In this document: in pieces, positions 1 to 5,906 of the stretch | Position numbering within the stretch: the stretch's first letter is position 1 | Layout: each line of letters starts with the position of its first letter | Origin: an uncultured Clostridia bacterium | Lineage (GTDB): Bacteria; Bacillota; Clostridia; Christensenellales; CASEPJ01 | DNA length: 5,906 nt | Direction of reading: 5' to 3' | Assembly (NCBI GenBank): GCA_949289715.1 | Contig: CASEPJ010000208.1 | Coordinates: 1 to 5,906 of the forward strand | Notes under the pieces: generated by a model | Told to the model about the DNA's origin: nothing | Database searches by the model: none | The model's input: only the letters and a program-made list of their open reading frames with translations | Position numbers and translations under genes: made by a program

Positions 1-228
1 CAAATAGCAAATATTTTTTTAAAAAATTGCGCTTTGGACGAAAATATAACCGAAAATAGTAAACTCGAAGATTTAAGTATGGACAGTTTGTCTTTTGTTA
101 GGGCAATTGTTGAGGTGGAACAAAAATTTAATATTGAATTCGATATAGATCAGGCGGAAATTTCATATTGGGAAAAAATAGGTGATATTTTAAAATTTGT
201 GGAGAGTAAATTAAATGAAAAATTATAA
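1..228 (+). CDS. Acyl carrier protein, 5' end cut off by window edge
   Basis: Small acidic carrier protein that would hold an acyl or aminoacyl group as a thioester on a phosphopantetheine arm in the cytoplasm. The frame is open to the left edge and gives 75 visible residues. The motif L-S-M-D-S-L-S-F-V is the classic phosphopantetheine attachment site, with Ser29 (codon 85-87) as the modified residue. It is followed by the usual helix II (AIVEVEQKFNIEF) and a C-terminal helix ending ESKLNEKL. In free ACPs this Ser lies near residue 36, so about seven residues are probably missing upstream. A TTG at 34 could be read as a start, but it would remove most of helix I, so I treat the gene as partial. 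The gene overlaps the next by 14 nt, implying translational coupling. By analogy with BtrI/BtrH of butirosin biosynthesis, its likely partner is the BtrH-like protein downstream. Which acyl group it carries cannot be told from here; the loading ligase would lie upstream. Confidence 0.9.
   Translation, partial: QIANIFLKNCALDENITENSKLEDLSMDSLSFVRAIVEVEQKFNIEFDIDQAEISYWEKIGDILKFVESKLNEKL
201..206 (+). promoter_or_regulatory. Ribosome binding site for the BtrH-like gene
   Basis: GGAGAG lies inside the end of the ACP gene, 8 nt before the ATG at 215. It fixes that start and shows that translation re-initiates within the upstream coding sequence, so the two proteins are probably made together. Confidence 0.75.
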
Positions 229-1156
229 ATTAGAGGGCATAAAACCTTTTAACAGTTTTCTATTCAGAACTTGTTATTATCATCAGCTTATTACGGGGTT
301 AAGCTGTTTTGATATACCTTTCGAAGATTTTTTGACGTGTTCGTATGTTTTTGCGCAAAAAAATTTTCAAATAAACAAAAATTATATTAATGAAAAAAAG
401 GCGGAAAAAATATTGGGATATAAAAACAAAAGCTGTAATTTATCCGTACACGCCATTATAAAAAATATAAAAAAAGGCCGGCCGATTCTTGTAGGCGTTG
501 ACTGTTTCGATTTAAAAAACCGAACGGATACATATATGAAAGAGCATAGGCTTCATTTTATTTTAGTTTACGGATACGATGCATCAAAAAACGAATTCAA
601 TATTATTGAGCACGATTATATAAACAGTTTTTTATATACCGAAAAAAACATAGCGGCGGATACGTTGTTGAAAGCTAATAGAAATCTTATAAACAGCAGC
701 TTAAACAAAAAAAAGACCTGCCATGTATTAATCAAAAAGAAGCCTGCACTAAAAAAAATTTCACCGATAGAATTATACGGAGCAGACGTTTTAAAGCAAA
801 GTTTTTGTAATTCGGCAAATAATTTGAATGAATTGAAAAAAATGATTTCAAGAAATTTGGAAAACGTAAAAGAACAATACTTAATAATTTCTCAATATTT
901 AAAAGATTTAAAAGAATTTTATACCATGCTTTATTTCATGCCGAATTATTTTAAAGAAGAAAATATTAAAATTTGTATAAGCGAATTGATTAACGGATAT
1001 TCCAATTTGCTATCCGTTATTTGGCGGTCGCAACAGAAAAACGATTATGATTTTATTGCCAGAAACTCAAACCAGATTATATTACGATTAGATACCGTTT
1101 TAGAAAACGAAAATAAATTTTATAAATATTTGATGAGGAAAGAACAATGCCTATAA
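215..1156 (+). CDS. BtrH-like acyltransferase (C39-peptidase-type fold)
   Basis: Predicted cytoplasmic 313-aa enzyme resembling the BtrH N-terminal family. BtrH itself transfers an acyl side chain from the carrier protein BtrI to the amine of an aminoglycoside. Residues 1-175 look like the papain/C39-like domain. C20 in F-R-T-C-Y-Y-H-Q is the probable nucleophile. A family-like stretch follows at about 88-134: GRPILVGVDCF, then R103, D105, Y107, H111 and H114 in HRLHFILVYGYD, ending near E132-H133-D134. H114 is the likely catalytic His. Residues 185-313 are mostly helical, starting with PIELYGADVLKQ, reminiscent of the C-terminal domain (DUF4872-like) of such proteins. There is no signal peptide or membrane segment. 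The start is supported by GGAGAG at 8 nt. The gene overlaps the ACP by 14 nt and the next gene by 10 nt. The acceptor is unknown and nothing here indicates an aminoglycoside. A peptidase or cyclising role on the same fold is a less likely alternative. Confidence 0.75.
   Translation: MKNYKLEGIKPFNSFLFRTCYYHQLITGLSCFDIPFEDFLTCSYVFAQKNFQINKNYINEKKAEKILGYKNKSCNLSVHAIIKNIKKGRPILVGVDCFDLKNRTDTYMKEHRLHFILVYGYDASKNEFNIIEHDYINSFLYTEKNIAADTLLKANRNLINSSLNKKKTCHVLIKKKPALKKISPIELYGADVLKQSFCNSANNLNELKKMISRNLENVKEQYLIISQYLKDLKEFYTMLYFMPNYFKEENIKICISELINGYSNLLSVIWRSQQKNDYDFIARNSNQIILRLDTVLENENKFYKYLMRKEQCL
1135..1142 (+). promoter_or_regulatory. Ribosome binding site for the beta-sandwich gene
   Basis: GAGGAAAG within the 3' end of the BtrH-like gene; its GAGG core is 8 nt before the ATG at 1147. 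It supports that start despite the 10-nt overlap with the preceding gene. Confidence 0.7.
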
Positions 1157-1713
1157 AGAAAATAGATATTGAAAAATATTGTAATCATAAATTTATTTAT
1201 GAAAAAAAACCCGATAAAAGAGAAAAATTCGGAGTAGACGATATATGTATGATTAAAGATATTTTTTTAAGTACACAAAAATTAAATATAAACGAGGAAG
1301 AAGCCTTTTTTTATTATATTCTTAAAGCTAACGGTATGGATAATATTCTATGCGAAGGACAAACCATAAAATTGAACTTGCCGGCAAAAAGAATACATTT
1401 GGCAGGATTTGTGAACTGGGGAGACATCAACGAAAATATTAAAATAGTATTTTCTGATGATTCGCATCAAATAAAAAAAGTTGCTTTTATCGATTGGTCG
1501 CATCCTTTTGAAAAATATTATTTTTGGCAATATCCCGATTTGGATAAAGCGGACGTTAAAGATTTGTTTTCAACGGTAGCATACGGTGATTTTTGCGGTG
1601 CGATGTATTTTCACGACAGCATTTGTAAACTCGACACAGACAAAACAATTAAAGAAATAATTTTACCCAATAATATGTTTATACATATTTTTGCAATAAC
1701 ACTTGAATTTTAA
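1147..1713 (+). CDS. Stand-alone glycosidase-accessory-like beta-sandwich protein
   Basis: 188-aa soluble protein without signal peptide, membrane helix or recognisable catalytic site. Residues 64-118 follow the pattern of the jelly-roll/Ig-like accessory domain found appended to secreted glycoside hydrolases: D-N-I-L-C-E-G-Q-T-I-K-L (65-76), then the hydrophobic strand IHLAGFVNWGD (83-93), a strand ending in FSDDS (102-106; usually Y-x-DGS) and VAFIDW (112-117). The C-terminal part, LDTDKTIKEIILP and HIFAITLEF (162-188), matches that domain's usual closing strands, where 'K-x-I-x-x-I-x-LP ... H-I-F-A-I-T-L' recurs. The recognition is from memory of the motif pattern, without an alignment. 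In the usual context the domain sits in large exported enzymes; here it is a whole cytosolic-looking protein in an operon with an ACP and an acyltransferase. It might bind a sugar-like moiety or serve as a structural partner, which is inference. The ATG is supported by GAGGAAAG; an RHS gene starts 15 nt after its stop. Confidence 0.55.
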   Translation: MPIKKIDIEKYCNHKFIYEKKPDKREKFGVDDICMIKDIFLSTQKLNINEEEAFFYYILKANGMDNILCEGQTIKLNLPAKRIHLAGFVNWGDINENIKIVFSDDSHQIKKVAFIDWSHPFEKYYFWQYPDLDKADVKDLFSTVAYGDFCGAMYFHDSICKLDTDKTIKEIILPNNMFIHIFAITLEF

Positions 1714-1715
1714 AA

Positions 1716-1723
1716 AAAGGAGA
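1716..1723 (+). promoter_or_regulatory. Strong ribosome binding site for the RHS gene
   Basis: AAAGGAGA, near-perfect Shine-Dalgarno complementarity, in the 15-nt gap after the stop at 1711-1713, with 6 nt between it and the ATG at 1729. It decides the start of the large open frame that follows. The gap is too short for a separate promoter or terminator, so the RHS gene should share the upstream transcript. Confidence 0.85.
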
Positions 1724-1728
1724 AACTT

Positions 1729-4700
1729 ATGGGAACAATTAAAATGATGAACACGGAAAGCAAATTTGATATTGCAACACAAAGCGGCAATTTTGTAACA
1801 AACGACGGTCAAAATGTATTGTGGAATAATCCTGCAATATTAAAAGAATTTACCGATAAAACGGATAAAATGTCCAGACACTTTAAAATGAATGACAATA
1901 CGGCACAGAGTATAATAACTTCTAATCCGTTAAATTATTACGACGAAAACGAACAAAAATGGAAATTGATTGATAATTCTTTGACGGAAAAAACCGATTT
2001 TTATGAGTCGAAATGCGGTAAATTCACCGCACAAATTTATAAACCGGAAAGAAAAAAGATGGTTAAAATGTCGGCGCCCGGATTGGAACTTTCTTGGGAA
2101 TATTTAGGTAAACAATCCCTTGATATTGCTTCAGCTCAATTAAATAGCGAATTGTTGCAGACCGATTTAAATTTAAACGAAGAAGCTATAATTAAATATA
2201 ATATTCTTACTTCTTTGGAGTTAAATCAAGTCATAGAAGGTAGAATGCAAAATAAAGACGGTAAAATTGCCTATCGAAATGCAGACGGCGATACCGATAT
2301 AGAATATTATCTGTCGGGTAATAATTTAAAGGAAAATATAATTATAAAAGAGAAAGCCAATGAATACAAATATTTATTTTCTTTAAAAATCAAAGGATTA
2401 AAATTGCAACTTAAAGAAGATGAAGCTTGTCTGGAAATCTATTCCGAAAAAACTAACGAAAACGGCGAAATAATAAATATAAAGGAAGGTTATATTCCTG
2501 CGCCTTATATGACAGACGGAAGCGGTAATAAATGTGACGAAGTTTATTATGAATTAACTCCAAAAGCCGATGGAGAATATATTTTTGCTGTTGTAGCAGA
2601 CGCCGAATGGATAAATGCCGAGGGGAGAAGTTTTCCAGTAACCGTAGATCCTGTATTAATTTTTAACGAGGAAAATTATATTACAAAACAAGTAGAATAC
2701 CGTTATATTTATACAGGCGGTTCAGGATCCGGCAGTGTAACAACGCCTACCTCTTGGACGCAAACAAATTATGATGCCATTAAAGTTTATTCTGCTCAAT
2801 CTATGGAATATCGAACGACATTAAATATTAAAAAAAGTTTAATGAATTTGTTGGATTACGATATTTTGTCTGCTAAACTTTTTTTAACTCCTAGCAGCGT
2901 TACTGTCGGCGGCGAGTTCCTTATAAATAGTAATGTAGTAAATATTGACTCTTTAGAGCAACAATCATATGATATAACAAACGTGTTTAAAAATTCATAT
3001 GGAAATTTTTCTGTATGTTTACAAGCATTGTCTTTAACTAATATAGATATTGAATTTTATTCATCGGGAGCCAATGCACCTGTAATAGAAATCGAATATG
3101 TTTTGAACAGTAAAGACAGACCCGTTAAACAACAATTTACTCTTGCAGGCAATTTAATTGGAGAATATAGTGTTTTTTCCGGTGAAAAAACAATAGTTTT
3201 CAACGACAGTAATCCGCAAAATTCGGTTTTGAACACAGGCATTTCTCATATTTATAAAAAAAGTATGAGCAACTATAATGTAGGAAAATATTGGCGTTTG
3301 AATATTAATGAATCATTAGTTAAAAACGGAAATAGCGATATTGACGCAAATTATATTTATACCGATATGTATGGAGATAAACACGGGTTCAAAGAGATAT
3401 ATTATTACGTCGACGAAAGCGGTAATCAAATTTTTGTAAATGCAGGCGATGTTTCCATCGATTTAACTGGTAACATGACATATCTTTCTTATACGGTCAA
3501 AAAAGAATATATTTCGGATACCGGTTTAAAAATAATATCACAACCTGAAGGTTTAATTAATAATTATTTAATTGACCAAAGAAACGAAAATGTTATTAAT
3601 GCCGAAGAAAACTGCAAACAACTTGAACGTCAGCGCCATTCATATTATCAAACGGTTTTGCAATATAAAGTACAGGAACTTTCAAATGAAATGCAAGAAG
3701 CGCAAAATTGTATAGAAGATTATAAAGCATTAAAAAATTATGACGATTATTCCGAAGATTACGATTCATTGGTAAGAAAAAACGAAGAATATAATATTGC
3801 GTTAATGGAAAAAAATATGCAATATACCGTAGACGATACGACGTATAATTATTTTTCGCTATTGCCAGATGAAGCAAAGGAATATATTTATAATTATATT
3901 ACAACTAATAATATCAATAATATATCTGCATTAAATAATGCAATAAACGATATATTACAAAAGTATGATGGACTTCAAGATAATCAACAATATGCAATAA
4001 ATTATATAAATTATGTATTTACAAAGTATATAAATGATATTAACCACGAAATGGAAGATATTATGGATTACGGATATGATCTTCCATATGGCGGTTATAC
4101 AACAAAACAATTTATATTGGAAGCGCAAAAAGAAATTGTAAACCTACAAAAGGATATGCAGAAAGAAAACGAAGATGCTACCGACTTAACTTATGCTAAA
4201 GTACAGGCGGAAAAAGCTCTCGAAGAAACCGAAATGAAACTTAAAAAAGCACGTGAAGAATATGAACTATATCGTCGTCAAGCACCGTATAATTATATTA
4301 CCGACGGCAATACGATTAAAGGTTTTAACGAAGACGGGAATCTTGTTGTGATTTTTGATAATTATGAAAATACTTTTATTATCGATTATGACAAAAACGG
4401 TAAAATATTATATGTTTACGATAATGAAACTAAAATTATTTCTTTCGATTACAATGGAAATAACGGTTTATTAAAAAGTATTACCGACGCCAAAGGCGGA
4501 ATTGTAAAATATAATTACGATAATCAAAATAGACTTGTAAAAGTATCGTTTTCTAACGGTAAATGGATAAATTTCGAATACGACGATTTGAATGAAATAA
4601 ATAAAATAATTTCTTCAGAGTCGGAGTTAACCGAATTTACCGGTCAAAACGCAGTATTAAATATAGTTAATAAATCCGGCATATCCTCCATAAGCCAGGG

Positions 4701-5906
4701 CGTTAAAGAAACCATAGATTCCGATCCGGAAAATCCCGATTATGACGATTGGACCGAAATAAACAATTTTCAAATAGTTCGAAGCGGCGATAAAACGGAA
4801 ATTTCGGATAACAAAGGAAATAAAAAAATATTTTATCAAGAAAGCGATGGTAACAATCAAGTATTTTTTGAAGAACACAACGGTATAGTGGAAAAAGCGG
4901 AAAAATGGTATTATAAAGAATTCCAAAAAAACGAAATTCAATATGCAAATAAAAATTCTCTCTTTACTAAAGCACATACTGCTTTTACTTCAAACGATTT
5001 TGGCAACGATTATTATGAGGATACAATTTTAAATCAATTTAATAAGCCCGAGACAAAAACCGTTTATAATAAAGTTTCTAATAATTATATAGTTCAAACC
5101 GTTACAAATTACGAATACGACACCAACCAAAAATGTGTTAAAGAAAAATCGGTAACCACATTAAATAAAGGCACGGGAAGTCCCGACGTAATAACGCAAA
5201 TAACTATATACAAATATAACGCTTCGGGGAATATACTATATAAAGAAAGTTATATAGAAAACGAAGAATACACCAAAGGTAAAACAATAGAAGAAAACGA
5301 ATACGACGAAAAAGGAAATTTAGTAAAATCCTATCAATATAACAGTTTAGACAGTTCGTCGAAATTCTGCAGCGAACAAATTGTAAACGAAAAAGGGCAA
5401 GTTTTAGCCGAAATGGATGCAACAGGAGAAAATAAAACCGAATACGAATATTACGGCGACAATAATATAGTAAGAAGCGAAAAATACTCCAACGGATCTA
5501 AATTGAGTTTCGGCTACGACAACGAAGAAACGTTAACATCAATAACTCAAAGCACCAAGGACGGAGAAAGCAATTCGACCGAAAAGATATATACCTGTGG
5601 GGAAGTTACGGAATTAAGAAGCGGATTAAACAAAGTAAATTACGAGTATGACGGAAAAAGGAGATTGAAGAAGGTAACGCTAAACGGGGACGAAGAAAAT
5701 GCGTTAACATATGCATATGTCGAACCGAGCAGCAACAACGGGTATAAAGAAAGCGTAACAATAAAAAAGAACGGCGTGGAATTAGAAACAACAAACGACC
5801 ATAACGGCAATATGTTAACCTATAAGGTTAAAGACGGCAGTGCAAGTCAAACAACATATATAACAAACGAATACAGAGAGGACGGAAAGCAAGAAAAGAG
5901 CACCGA
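1729..5906 (+). CDS. Giant RHS/YD-repeat protein with DNRLRE-type domain, 3' end beyond window
   Basis: The frame stays open for 1392 codons to the right edge. Residues 1-37 lack any hydrophobic stretch, so no signal peptide is visible. Residues 38-310 match the opening of Gram-positive RHS/WapA-like proteins: LKEF, RHF, then PLNYYDENEQKWKLIDNSL (67-85), APGLELSWE (116-124) and FPVTVDP (302-308). Residues about 310-458 form a DNRLRE-like beta-sandwich (LLDYDILSAKLFL, YDITNVF, APVIEIEYV). Residues 480-590 resemble the RHS entry region (GKYWRLNI 519-526; YTDMYGDKHGF 544-554; YYYVDESGN). Residues 620-853 are Lys/Glu/Gln-rich and helical, probably coiled coil. YD-type repeats follow from about 880, for example NYDNQNRLVKV, NEYDEKGNLVKS and YEYDGKRRLKKV. 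Such repeats build a hollow beta-shell that encloses a C-terminal effector in known RHS proteins. The tip and any immunity gene are not in view, so toxin, adhesin or other function cannot be decided. It is the fourth gene of the operon. An earlier start is excluded by the neighbouring stop and the RBS. Confidence 0.88.
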   Translation, partial: MGTIKMMNTESKFDIATQSGNFVTNDGQNVLWNNPAILKEFTDKTDKMSRHFKMNDNTAQSIITSNPLNYYDENEQKWKLIDNSLTEKTDFYESKCGKFTAQIYKPERKKMVKMSAPGLELSWEYLGKQSLDIASAQLNSELLQTDLNLNEEAIIKYNILTSLELNQVIEGRMQNKDGKIAYRNADGDTDIEYYLSGNNLKENIIIKEKANEYKYLFSLKIKGLKLQLKEDEACLEIYSEKTNENGEIINIKEGYIPAPYMTDGSGNKCDEVYYELTPKADGEYIFAVVADAEWINAEGRSFPVTVDPVLIFNEENYITKQVEYRYIYTGGSGSGSVTTPTSWTQTNYDAIKVYSAQSMEYRTTLNIKKSLMNLLDYDILSAKLFLTPSSVTVGGEFLINSNVVNIDSLEQQSYDITNVFKNSYGNFSVCLQALSLTNIDIEFYSSGANAPVIEIEYVLNSKDRPVKQQFTLAGNLIGEYSVFSGEKTIVFNDSNPQNSVLNTGISHIYKKSMSNYNVGKYWRLNINESLVKNGNSDIDANYIYTDMYGDKHGFKEIYYYVDESGNQIFVNAGDVSIDLTGNMTYLSYTVKKEYISDTGLKIISQPEGLINNYLIDQRNENVINAEENCKQLERQRHSYYQTVLQYKVQELSNEMQEAQNCIEDYKALKNYDDYSEDYDSLVRKNEEYNIALMEKNMQYTVDDTTYNYFSLLPDEAKEYIYNYITTNNINNISALNNAINDILQKYDGLQDNQQYAINYINYVFTKYINDINHEMEDIMDYGYDLPYGGYTTKQFILEAQKEIVNLQKDMQKENEDATDLTYAKVQAEKALEETEMKLKKAREEYELYRRQAPYNYITDGNTIKGFNEDGNLVVIFDNYENTFIIDYDKNGKILYVYDNETKIISFDYNGNNGLLKSITDAKGGIVKYNYDNQNRLVKVSFSNGKWINFEYDDLNEINKIISSESELTEFTGQNAVLNIVNKSGISSISQGVKETIDSDPENPDYDDWTEINNFQIVRSGDKTEISDNKGNKKIFYQESDGNNQVFFEEHNGIVEKAEKWYYKEFQKNEIQYANKNSLFTKAHTAFTSNDFGNDYYEDTILNQFNKPETKTVYNKVSNNYIVQTVTNYEYDTNQKCVKEKSVTTLNKGTGSPDVITQITIYKYNASGNILYKESYIENEEYTKGKTIEENEYDEKGNLVKSYQYNSLDSSSKFCSEQIVNEKGQVLAEMDATGENKTEYEYYGDNNIVRSEKYSNGSKLSFGYDNEETLTSITQSTKDGESNSTEKIYTCGEVTELRSGLNKVNYEYDGKRRLKKVTLNGDEENALTYAYVEPSSNNGYKESVTIKKNGVELETTNDHNGNMLTYKVKDGSASQTTYITNEYREDGKQEKST
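3586..4287 (+). other. Helical/coiled-coil insertion within the RHS protein
   Basis: Codes for residues about 620-853 of the RHS protein. Two Glu/Lys/Gln-rich helical stretches stand out, about 624-697 (ENCKQLERQRHSYYQ..., ELSNEMQEAQNCIEDY) and about 793-852 (LEAQKEIVNLQKDMQKEN, AEKALEETEMKLKKAREEYE). An Asn/Ile/Tyr-rich segment connects them. Gly and Pro are rare compared with the beta-rich flanks. The two halves could pair as an antiparallel hairpin. This is read by eye from residue pattern, with no coiled-coil score. Confidence 0.6.
4366..5906 (+). repeat. YD (RHS) repeat region, degenerate protein-level repeats
   Basis: Tyr-Asp type repeats of roughly 20 residues, following the pattern Y-x-Y-D-x-x-G-x-L-x-K, begin around residue 880 and run off the right edge. 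Clear units are at residues about 887-897, 906-917, 928-939, 1128-1140, 1161-1175, 1190-1200, 1260-1272, 1305-1316 and 1356-1366. Between about 965 and 1120 the units are hard to see. That stretch holds an acidic linker (DSDPENPDYDDW, 998-1009) and beta-type segments. The repeats are diverged at DNA level, so this is not a nucleotide repeat array. Confidence 0.75.

Noticed and set aside
12..27. T-run followed by A-run, possible terminator or promoter
   Set aside because: It lies inside the ACP coding frame and has no GC-rich stem; A/T runs are frequent in this sequence.
34..228. ACP gene starting at TTG 34
   Set aside because: The same frame is open to position 1 and the residues upstream (QIANIFLKNCAL) look like ACP helix I. 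No Shine-Dalgarno precedes TTG 34, so the gene is better called partial.
476..483. GGCCGGCC palindrome, conspicuous in AT-rich DNA
   Set aside because: It encodes the conserved G-R-P of the BtrH-like protein (residues 88-90) and is a single occurrence.
1348..1530. Minus-strand 60-aa ORF opposite the beta-sandwich gene
   Set aside because: It is antisense to a well-supported gene with a good RBS and has no recognisable motif.
1701..1728. Terminator or promoter between the beta-sandwich and RHS genes
   Set aside because: Only 15 nt separate the genes; no stem is present and the A-run belongs to the Shine-Dalgarno region.
4657..4977. Minus-strand 106-aa ORF that reads like a membrane protein
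   Set aside because: It lies opposite the continuous RHS frame. The Phe/Ile-rich composition is what antisense of Lys/Glu/Asn codons gives, and no RBS precedes it.
3057..5794. Other minus-strand ORFs (3057-3242, 3596-3877, 4703-4948, 5204-5422, 5606-5794) opposite the RHS gene
   Set aside because: All are short shadows of the + strand frame with no family resemblance.

Overview
The window is a low-GC, purine-rich, gene-dense bacterial segment. Hand counts of single 60-base lines range from about 18% to about 43% GC. It reads entirely on the + strand, with strong AAGGAG/GGAG-type ribosome binding sites. The composition, the Gram-positive style RHS/YD-repeat protein and the BtrH-like protein point to a Bacillota (Clostridia-like) genome. 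That assignment is inferred from gene style, not proven.

Layout: four co-directional genes with no room for a promoter or terminator between them. (1) The 3' part of a small acyl carrier protein gene (1-228, start cut off by the left edge), with the D-S-L phosphopantetheine motif. (2) A 313-aa BtrH-like, C39-peptidase-fold acyltransferase candidate (215-1156), overlapping the ACP gene by 14 nt. (3) A 188-aa protein (1147-1713), overlapping gene 2 by 10 nt, that looks like the beta-sandwich accessory domain usually appended to secreted glycoside hydrolases, here standing alone. (4) After a 15-nt gap carrying a strong RBS, one uninterrupted reading frame from 1729 to the right edge (at least 1392 codons). 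It encodes the N-terminal and middle part of a giant RHS/YD-repeat protein with a DNRLRE-type beta-sandwich, an RHS entry region, a long helical/coiled-coil insertion and then YD repeats. Its C-terminus, where RHS proteins carry their variable and often toxic tip, lies outside the window.

How they may work together: in butirosin biosynthesis, BtrH moves an acyl group from the carrier protein BtrI to an amine, so the adjacent ACP and BtrH-like protein form a plausible acyl-transfer pair. Tight coupling to a lone sugar-binding-like domain and an RHS giant without a visible signal peptide is unexpected. One testable idea is that the ACP/BtrH pair modifies the RHS protein or a partner. A duller alternative is that the first three genes end a small-molecule cluster that begins upstream and the RHS gene is only a co-transcribed neighbour.

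No tRNA, rRNA, CRISPR, insertion sequence, riboswitch, terminator or convincing promoter was seen. There is no non-coding stretch longer than 15 bases.
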